6,992 nucleotides of DNA from Chloroflexia bacterium (GTDB lineage Bacteria > Chloroflexota > Chloroflexia > QHBQ01 > JADMIH01): contig JAICKM010000368.1 in assembly GCA_025927935.1 (NCBI GenBank), positions 1 to 6,992 of the forward strand, given 5' to 3'. Numbering within the stretch: the stretch's first letter is position 1; each line of letters opens with the position of its first letter. The position numbers and the translations under genes were made by a program. Of this stretch, positions 1-4,472 are shown piece by piece. The notes below the pieces were generated by a model that did not search any database, was not told the origin of the DNA, and was given only the letters and a program-made list of their open reading frames with translations.

Positions 1-1323
1 GGTGCGGTTGAAAGTCAGGTTGCCCAGGGCGATCAGCGTAATGAGCGCCCCGACCACCACATAGAGCGTGCCGACCCCGATCCGCTCGGCCAGGAAGCCG
101 CCCAGGGCAATCGAGATCGGCTGGATGCCCCAGGCAATCGTTCGCCGCGCGGCGAAGATGCGCCCGCGCTCGCTGTCGGGCGTGTACGACATCCAGATGG
201 TCTGGCTGGGGATGTTGCAGAGCGGCTCAGAAGCGCCGATCAAAAACGCTAAACCGATGGAGAGCCAGACCGTCGTTGAGAGGCCGAAGCCGAACGCGCC
301 CAGGCCGCCGGCCGCCCAGCCCAGGCAGACGCCCCAGGCCATCGGCTTGATCGCCCAGCCCCGGCTGAAGAATACGGCGCCCGCCAGCGCGCCCACCGCC
401 ATCGCCGCGCTGATCAGCCCGAAGATGAACGCGCCATCCCAGCCGAGCGCCGCCCCGCTGGCCCGAAGCTGGTTCTTCACGATCAACGTTTCCAGGGGAA
501 AGGTCGGCGCTATGAGGAAGTTCCCGGCGGTGAAGATCAGCAGCAGGTAGAGGATGGCCCGGTGCCGCCAGATCCACCGGTAGCCGTAGGTCGCGTCGTC
601 CAGCAGCCGGGCGAAGGCGTTTTTTTCGCCGCCGTCGCGCACGCGCGGCGAGGGGATGCGCGCCAGCAGGGTGGCGCCGGTGGCGAACCAGAAGCTGAGC
701 GCGTTGAGCACCATCGCTACCGGCAGCCCGGCGAAACCGACCAGGGTGCCGCCCAGCAGCGGCCCCGCGATGTTGGCGACGCTGCCGGAGGTGGCATAGA
801 GACCGTTGGCGCGCACCAGCGCGGCGGCGGGCACCAGATTGGGGATCGAGGAGTCGAGCGCGGGGCCGTGGATGGCGCCGCAGGAGGCCAGCACCACCGC
901 GCCCGCGTAGACGTGCCAGAGTTCCAGCCGCCCTGTTGCCAGCAAGATCGCCAGCACGGTGACGGCGAGACCTTGCAGGCCGTCCATCATGGCGATCAAC
1001 GTCTTGCGGTTGGCGCGGTCGATGAGCGACCCGGCGACGAAGGGCAACGTCACCGTGGGGATGAACCAGCAGAGCGCATACCCGGCCAGGGCTGTCGCCG
1101 ATCCCAGGGTCTGGGTGATCCACCAGGCCATGGCGATGCCGTAGAGGCCGTCGCCCAGCAGCGACACGCTTTGCCCGCTCCAGACGAGCCAGAAATCGCG
1201 GGCGCCGCGCAGGGAGACGCCGCTGCCCGCTTCCGGAGGTGGCGGCGCCGCGGGCGCGGGGCCGGCGCCCGCAACTTCAGGCGCGGTATGGTCGGGAATC
1301 TCGTCGATAGTCGCGTTGCTCAC
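1..1323 (-). CDS. MFS transporter, DHA3/MFS_3-like drug-efflux type (3' end cut by window edge)
   Basis: The reverse strand is open for 441 codons from a GTG at 1323 to the window edge. This is a polytopic inner-membrane protein of the major facilitator superfamily, probably a proton-driven exporter of a small hydrophobic molecule; the substrate cannot be read from sequence. A Pro/Ala-rich cytoplasmic tail (residues 1-38) precedes the first helix, which contains WSGQSVSLLGDGLYGIAMAW. The loop 2-3 signature GSLIDRANRK lies at about residues 98-107 (motif A). A second conserved-looking segment, IGASEPLCNIPSQTIW, lies in the C-terminal half. The last visible residues (LYVVVGALITLIALG) look like helix 12, so only a few codons should be missing. 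The GTG start is chosen because an AAGGA Shine-Dalgarno sits 9 nt upstream and a promoter lies 63-100 nt upstream; no ATG fits. Fold assignment is confident; the drug-efflux role is inference from family resemblance. Confidence 0.9.
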   Translation of the reverse strand, partial: MSNATIDEIPDHTAPEVAGAGPAPAAPPPPEAGSGVSLRGARDFWLVWSGQSVSLLGDGLYGIAMAWWITQTLGSATALAGYALCWFIPTVTLPFVAGSLIDRANRKTLIAMMDGLQGLAVTVLAILLATGRLELWHVYAGAVVLASCGAIHGPALDSSIPNLVPAAALVRANGLYATSGSVANIAGPLLGGTLVGFAGLPVAMVLNALSFWFATGATLLARIPSPRVRDGGEKNAFARLLDDATYGYRWIWRHRAILYLLLIFTAGNFLIAPTFPLETLIVKNQLRASGAALGWDGAFIFGLISAAMAVGALAGAVFFSRGWAIKPMAWGVCLGWAAGGLGAFGFGLSTTVWLSIGLAFLIGASEPLCNIPSQTIWMSYTPDSERGRIFAARRTIAWGIQPISIALGGFLAERIGVGTLYVVVGALITLIALGNLTFNRT

Positions 1324-1392
1324 AACGAAATGTCCTTCGCCCGGCGGGCGTTGCACCTGGCCGCGATGAGATGCGCTGAACGGGCTAAGTTG

Positions 1393-1421
1393 ATTATAGC
1401 GGTAGAATGATGCGGGGTCTA
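1393..1421 (-). promoter_or_regulatory. sigma70-type promoter of the MFS transporter gene
   Basis: Read on the minus strand, TAGACC (1421-1416) is followed after exactly 17 bp by a perfect TATAAT (1398-1393). Transcription would begin near 1386, giving a leader of about 63 nt before the GTG start. The promoter lies just past the terminator-like hairpin of the upstream gene, so the transporter is probably transcribed on its own. Confidence 0.7.
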
Positions 1422-1436
1422 TCCGTCTGGAGGTGG

Positions 1437-1453
1437 AAAACGGCGGATCGCCG
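1437..1453 (-). terminator. short intrinsic terminator of the ParB-like gene
   Basis: On the minus strand a 5-bp GC stem (CGGCG, loop ATC, CGCCG) is followed directly by TTTT. It lies about 50 bp past the stop of the ParB-like gene and before the transporter promoter. The stem and U-run are short, so efficiency is uncertain. The stronger hairpin just upstream (1456-1479) may act with it. Confidence 0.5.
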
Positions 1454-1455
1454 AG

Positions 1456-1479
1456 TGGCGCCGCCGGGCAGCGGCGCCA
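1456..1479. repeat. GC-rich hairpin after the ParB-like gene
   Basis: A perfect 9-bp inverted repeat (TGGCGCCGC / GCGGCGCCA) encloses a 6-nt loop. It sits 25 bp downstream of the ParB-like stop codon and is followed by the smaller hairpin with a T-run. The pair most likely forms a 3'-end structure that stops transcription or protects the mRNA. Confidence 0.6.
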
Positions 1480-1503
1480 AGGAGCGGGTCGTGCGGGAGC
1501 CGC

Positions 1504-2046
1504 TTATGCGACGGACGGCTCCACGCACGACGCCGGGCTGCGTACGGGCTGGGGCACCGGTGCGGCGATCTGCCACACGGTGACAGAGGCTTCGATGTCG
1601 CGCACACCGAGTGCGGCGGCGATGGAGATGCGGTGGTGGCCGTCGCGCACGAAGTAGTGCGCGCCCATCTGGATCAGTTCGACAGGCGGCAGGGACAGGC
1701 CCAGGTGCCAGGCGGTGGCAACGCTTAACCAGCGGTCGCGGTCGTGCTTGCGACACGGATGAAAGCCTGCGTCGAAGTCGACGCCGCGGCTCTCGCTGCC
1801 GTGAATGGCCGCGATCGGCACCATCTGGATTCCGGCGTAGTAGCGGCGGGTGATGGCGGCATCCGCTTCCATGGCCGCCAGGTCGAGGAGCCGGTAGCCC
1901 TTGCGCGTCAGGCGCGCCAGCAGCCGATAAAGTTTCCCACGCCGGTGTGCTTGCGCATACAGACCGGCCACTGCCTGCGCGGTGAGGATGGTGTGGTCCG
2001 CCGGCCTGTAAACCTTGAACTCCGGCTCTGGATTTTGAAGCGACAC
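1504..2046 (-). CDS. ParB/sulfiredoxin-like domain protein of unknown function
   Basis: This 180-aa protein starts at GTG 2046 and ends in TAA. Its core (about residues 74-160) has the ParB N-terminal/sulfiredoxin-like pattern: VPIAAIHGSE, then DRWLSVATAWHLGLSLPPVE, then YFVRDGHHRISIAAALG, then a closing VTVW strand. The DGHHR box (135-139) matches in position the nucleotide/phosphate-binding GxxRR-type box of that fold. Residues 18-60 are predicted helical and Arg/Leu-rich (RGKLYRLLARLTRKGYRLL). There is no HTH like that of true ParB, so chromosome partitioning is unlikely; similar stand-alone proteins are annotated only as hypothetical. The C-terminus (about 161-180) is Pro/Ser-rich and probably disordered. 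A purine-rich GGGAG box lies about 9 nt before the GTG. Function (nucleotide binding, nuclease or regulator) is unknown. Confidence 0.82.
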   Translation of the reverse strand: MSLQNPEPEFKVYRPADHTILTAQAVAGLYAQAHRRGKLYRLLARLTRKGYRLLDLAAMEADAAITRRYYAGIQMVPIAAIHGSESRGVDFDAGFHPCRKHDRDRWLSVATAWHLGLSLPPVELIQMGAHYFVRDGHHRISIAAALGVRDIEASVTVWQIAAPVPQPVRSPASCVEPSVA

Positions 2047-2080
2047 CGTGTCCTGCTCCCTTCGATGTCCCGTTGGTGCG

Positions 2081-2094
2081 TGTTACTTGTTACA
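2081..2094. repeat. tandem heptamer direct repeat at the ParB-like promoter
   Basis: TGTTACT is followed immediately by TGTTACA (on the minus strand TGTAACA-AGTAACA). The pair lies next to the candidate -10 box, about where transcription would start, a position suited to an operator. It is only 14 bp and may be chance. Confidence 0.35.
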
Positions 2095-2097
2095 GCT

Positions 2098-2103
2098 ACT
2101 ATA
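2098..2103 (-). promoter_or_regulatory. candidate -10 box of the ParB-like gene
   Basis: The minus strand reads TATAGT, a 5-of-6 match to the consensus, about 52 nt before the GTG start. No good -35 hexamer is found at 16-18 bp spacing, so the promoter may be weak or activator-dependent. Assignment is tentative. Confidence 0.4.
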
Positions 2104-2256
2104 GCCAAGTCCGGCATGCGGCACATCGGTCGCGACGCGCAACTCGGGATCGGTCCGAACGCGGAACTTACGAAGCGTTTTCCCCCTCCGGGGACGGAGC
2201 CGGGGGCGGGCCTTTGTCCCGGACGCGCCGGCCTGCGCAGCGACGGAAAGTGCAGC
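2104..2256. other. non-coding interval with a GC-rich hairpin
   Basis: I see no convincing gene here. It holds two related 12-mers, ATCGGTCGCGAC (2125-2136) and ATCGGTCCGAAC (2149-2160), spaced 24 bp apart. It also holds an imperfect hairpin at 2182-2206 (CCCCC TCCG, loop GGGA, CGGA, GCC bulge, GGGGG). On the minus strand the hairpin is followed by A residues rather than T, so it does not look like an intrinsic terminator for the leftward genes. Confidence 0.45.
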
Positions 2257-2279
2257 AGGCCGGGTGTACCACCCGGCCT
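2257..2279. terminator. strong hairpin downstream of the 60-aa gene
   Basis: A perfect 10-bp inverted repeat (AGGCCGGGTG / CACCCGGCCT) with a 3-nt loop lies 33 bp past the stop codon of the small gene. On the minus strand it is followed by GCTGCACTTT, not a proper U-tract. It may therefore be a rho-independent-like 3'-end structure or a member of a dispersed palindromic repeat family. Confidence 0.5.
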
Positions 2280-2311
2280 ACCATCGTTATGGGAGGGAAG
2301 CGCACCGCGGG

Positions 2312-2494
2312 TTAGCGGGTGCTCAGGTGCAACCCGGCCAGGAGCCTGGCCAGGCGCGGCTGATGGGCCTGGGCAGCGGGCGCTGGTTGGGTGGTGCGGG
2401 CCGTCTGAGCGAGTTGTGCCCGGCGGGCTTCGCGGACCCGCGTCTGCGGAGTCTCCAGGGCCAGGCGCTGCAACCCATATTCATTGGTATACAT
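2312..2494 (-). CDS. small Arg/Ala/Gln-rich protein, 60 aa, unknown function
   Basis: The ATG at 2494 is preceded by AAAGGAA with 7 nt between AGGA and the start, one of the best ribosome binding sites in the window. The reading frame ends in TAA. The protein begins MYTNEYGLQRLALETPQTRV and continues with a helical, charged stretch (REARRAQLAQTAR, about residues 21-33), a Pro/Ala/Gln linker, and a second amphipathic stretch (RLARLLAGLHL). There is no hydrophobic segment long enough for a signal peptide or membrane helix, so it should be cytoplasmic. The layout (YxNEY start, then R..EAR.A.LA) recalls short uncharacterised proteins found in Actinobacteria and Chloroflexota; that is recollection, not a search result. 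A 5' leader of roughly 77 nt is implied by the promoter candidate. It is read away from the XRE-TPR gene. An alternative is a fortuitous frame, but the ribosome binding site argues against this. Confidence 0.68.
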   Translation of the reverse strand: MYTNEYGLQRLALETPQTRVREARRAQLAQTARTTQPAPAAQAHQPRLARLLAGLHLSTR

Positions 2495-2577
2495 CGTGGG
2501 TTCCTTTCTCTCGGCTCTGCGGCCGCTGGTACCGCTACCGGGCGGTGGGTGTTGTCGTTGCTGTTGTTGATGGTCTT

Positions 2578-2586
2578 ATCTTAGCA
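2578..2586 (-). promoter_or_regulatory. candidate extended -10 promoter of the 60-aa gene
   Basis: The minus strand reads TGCTAAGAT, an extended -10 (TGn) followed by TAAGAT (4 of 6). No -35 match exists at 17 bp, which is tolerated for extended -10 promoters. The implied leader is about 77 nt and begins with a CAA-rich low-complexity run (about 2551-2570). Confidence 0.38.
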
Positions 2587-2782
2587 CCGGGCCGCGATCC
2601 GCGCATCGGGACCCAGGCGTATCCGCTCTCGCGCGCTGGACCGGCCCGCAACGCGGCTATTGCAGCCCGCCGGCTACGCCTGTAGATGGAGCCGGGACCG
2701 GGCATGAAACCTGCTTGCAGCGGGCTGGCGACGCAGGTACTTTCGCCGATCCGTCAGGTTTGGAATTGGTGCCGGACTCTGC

Positions 2783-2811
2783 TTGCGTAGCCGTCACGGG
2801 TATGCTATTCT
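2783..2811 (+). promoter_or_regulatory. possible second (upstream) promoter of the XRE-TPR gene
   Basis: TTGCGT (2783-2788) is followed after 17 bp by TATTCT (2806-2811), matching the consensus at 3 and 4 of 6 positions. It lies 31 bp upstream of the stronger promoter and would add about 30 nt of leader. Confidence 0.3.
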
Positions 2812-2813
2812 AA

Positions 2814-2842
2814 GTGAAATTAGACGCCGCTTGGCTTATAAT
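2814..2842 (+). promoter_or_regulatory. main promoter of the XRE-TPR gene
   Basis: GTGAAA (2814-2819, 4 of 6) is followed by a 17-bp spacer and a perfect TATAAT (2837-2842). Transcription would start near 2849, giving a leader of about 53 nt. The surrounding A+T content is clearly higher than in the rest of the window, as expected for a promoter in GC-rich DNA. Confidence 0.72.
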
Positions 2843-2901
2843 TCGAACGGAACCACTATTCCCGACCTGTTGTTCACCTATACGGCACACAGGACCCTGA
2901 C

Positions 2902-4299
2902 ATGGATACCCGATCAACCGAGAATCCGCTCACCAGCCTGGGGCAGCGGCTGCGCGAGGCCCGGCATCGGCTGGGACTCACCCAGGATGAAGTGGCCCAG
3001 CCCGAATTTACCAAGAGCTACGTGAGCGCCGTGGAGCGGGGCAAGGCGCGGCCCTCGCTCAAGGCATTGGAATTGATGTCGCGGCGGCTCGGCATCCCCA
3101 TGCCGGATCTGCTGGCGGTGGCGCCGGACATGGTGGATACGCTCGATCTCGCCGCCGTCGAAGAGGATGTTGAATACCAGTTGGACCTGGCGCGCCGGGC
3201 CATCGATACGGGGCTGGGCAGCGAAGCGCTGCGCCTGATCGCCGTCGCCGAGGAGACCGCCGGAGCCGCTCTGGACGAGTTGGGCGCCGCGACTCGTTAT
3301 CGCCTGTCCTACCTGCGCGCGCTGGCATATCTGCGGGTGGGCGAAGCGAGCACGGCCCAGCGCGAGCTAACGCGTACCCTGGACCTGGCCGCCGAACTGG
3401 ACGACGGCGGTGAGGCCGCCGAGCGCGTGCGCAACCTTATTGGCGGGGCCTACTGTGAGCAGAATTTGCCGCAACTGGCGGTGGAGTATCACACGCGCGG
3501 CGTGCAGGCGATCCAGGCCGGCGTGGTCAAAGACCCCAATCTCCAGTTGCTGATCTACAGCAACCTGGCGAACGACTACTGGGCGCTGGGCGACGCGCAG
3601 CGTGCCGTGGCCTTCTACCAGGAAGCGTTGAAGCTGCTCGACCGGGTCAGCAACCTGGAGCGGCAGTCGGGCATCTACTGGGGACTCAGCGTGGCCTATA
3701 AAGCGCTGGGCGATGTGACGCGGGCGACCCTCTATGCCGGGCGCGCCATCGCCATCTACGAGGCGACCGCCAACCAGACCGCCGCCGCGCAAATGAGCGT
3801 CAACCTGGCGGAGTTGCTGATCGACCGCGGCGACTATTCCGAGGCGGAAGCGGCGCTGACCCGTGCCCGCACGCTGCTGGAGGCCACGGGCAACCCCCTC
3901 TATTTGAGCGCTCTCTACCAGCGGTACGCCGCGCTGGAACTGGCCCGCGGGCGGTTGCCGGAGGCGGCCGAGTACAGCGCCCGCGGCGTGCAATTGAGCG
4001 AGGAGGTCTACCGGACGCAGGCCGGGCAGGGCGACCCGGCCGCCCGGTCGAATACCGTGCGTACCTATATCCGGGCGCTGCGCACAGCCGGGCGCGTGGC
4101 CGAAGCCCAGAGCGACCCGGCGACCGCCGACACGCACTTTACCACGGCGCTCGACCTGGCCCGCGACGCCGGGCTATGGGAGGCCGCCGCCGACCTGGCC
4201 TATGCCTATGCTGAGTTGCTCACTACGCGGGGCGCTCACGAACAGGCCGGGACCTATTATCGGCAAGCCTGGCGGCATCGCCCCAGCCCGCGATCTTAG
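2902..4299 (+). CDS. XRE-family HTH transcriptional regulator with TPR sensor array
   Basis: This 465-aa cytoplasmic protein has an N-terminal XRE/Cro-type helix-turn-helix at about residues 13-70 (LGQRLREARHRLGLTQDEVA, then FTKSYVSAVERGKARPSLKA, then RRLGIPMPDLL). The rest is helical repeats. Clear TPR-like units start near residues 178, 217, 257, 296, 337 and 430, with the expected small-residue pattern, for example NLANDYWALGDAQRAVAFYQ and AELLIDRGDYSEAEAALTRA. The HTH should bind an operator, and the TPR superhelix should bind a protein or peptide partner that controls it; the ligand is unknown. The ATG at 2902 is preceded by AGGA with 7 nt spacing. It is the only plus-strand gene here and faces away from the 60-aa gene, so it may control itself or that gene. 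The domain order resembles RRNPP-type peptide-sensing regulators, but the same order is used widely for other signals. Confidence 0.95.
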   Translation: MDTRSTENPLTSLGQRLREARHRLGLTQDEVAQPEFTKSYVSAVERGKARPSLKALELMSRRLGIPMPDLLAVAPDMVDTLDLAAVEEDVEYQLDLARRAIDTGLGSEALRLIAVAEETAGAALDELGAATRYRLSYLRALAYLRVGEASTAQRELTRTLDLAAELDDGGEAAERVRNLIGGAYCEQNLPQLAVEYHTRGVQAIQAGVVKDPNLQLLIYSNLANDYWALGDAQRAVAFYQEALKLLDRVSNLERQSGIYWGLSVAYKALGDVTRATLYAGRAIAIYEATANQTAAAQMSVNLAELLIDRGDYSEAEAALTRARTLLEATGNPLYLSALYQRYAALELARGRLPEAAEYSARGVQLSEEVYRTQAGQGDPAARSNTVRTYIRALRTAGRVAEAQSDPATADTHFTTALDLARDAGLWEAAADLAYAYAELLTTRGAHEQAGTYYRQAWRHRPSPRS

Positions 4300-4334
4300 C
4301 GAGCCGCCAGGTCAGTAGACTATCGCACATCCCT

Positions 4335-4410
4335 CGTCACTCTGAGCGCAGGGAAGAGTCTCGTCTTTCGGCCCACGAGACGGAGATTCTTCGCTGCGCT
4401 CAGAATGACG
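4335..4410. repeat. palindromic 'HSERSEE'-type intergenic repeat between convergent genes
   Basis: The left arm from 4335 (CGTCACTCTGAGCGCAGGG) is the imperfect reverse complement of the right arm ending at 4410 (CGCTGCGCTCAGAATGACG), with about 30-bp arms and a small loop. Outer bases continue the symmetry: TCAGTAG at 4312-4318 matches CTACTGA at 4427-4433, so the whole element may span about 122 bp. A frame across the right arm translates to HSERSEE, the spurious peptide typical of a palindromic repeat common in many bacterial genomes. It fills the space between the converging XRE-TPR and hydrolase genes, where the hairpin could stop transcription from both sides. No transposase is nearby, so it would be a non-autonomous (REP/MITE-like) element. 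Confidence 0.85.
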
Positions 4411-4472
4411 GATCGCGGCTGACCGCCTACTGAGTGAACACCCGTGTGGCGCCACCCGCCTGTCCTCGCCGG

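Larger units (their letters stand above)
2495..2901. other. divergent intergenic region (407 bp)
   Basis: This gap separates the leftward 60-aa gene from the rightward XRE-TPR gene. It holds the 60-aa gene's leader and promoter on the left and one or two promoters for the XRE-TPR gene on the right. The middle part has dyads: CAGCCCGC at 2663-2670 with GCGGGCTG at 2720-2727, and ACCTGC at 2709-2714 with GCAGGT at 2733-2738. No further coding region with a credible start is seen. Confidence 0.6.

Noticed and set aside
227..1123. Minus-strand open frame of 298 codons within the transporter
   Set aside because: It is a shifted frame of the MFS gene with low-complexity Arg/Ala/Gly composition; the true frame shows membrane helices and motif A.
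562..1410. Plus-strand open frame of 282 codons opposite the transporter
   Set aside because: Arg/Gly/Gln-rich antisense shadow with no start signals, crossing the transporter's own promoter.
1744..2685. Plus-strand open frame of 313 codons
   Set aside because: It runs across the ParB-like gene, the hairpins and the small gene with no consistent protein character, so it is an accident of high GC content.
2663..2738. Dyads CAGCCCGC/GCGGGCTG and ACCTGC/GCAGGT in the divergent intergenic region
   Set aside because: Short arms, long spacing and interleaved pairing; not enough to claim an operator or riboswitch, so only noted in the intergenic entry.
3367..4137. Minus-strand open frame opposite the XRE-TPR gene
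   Set aside because: Antisense shadow; the plus frame shows HTH and TPR repeats throughout.
4446..4455. 10-bp palindrome GTGGCGCCAC just past the hydrolase stop
   Set aside because: Too short, with no loop and no T-run to call a terminator; likely chance in GC-rich DNA.
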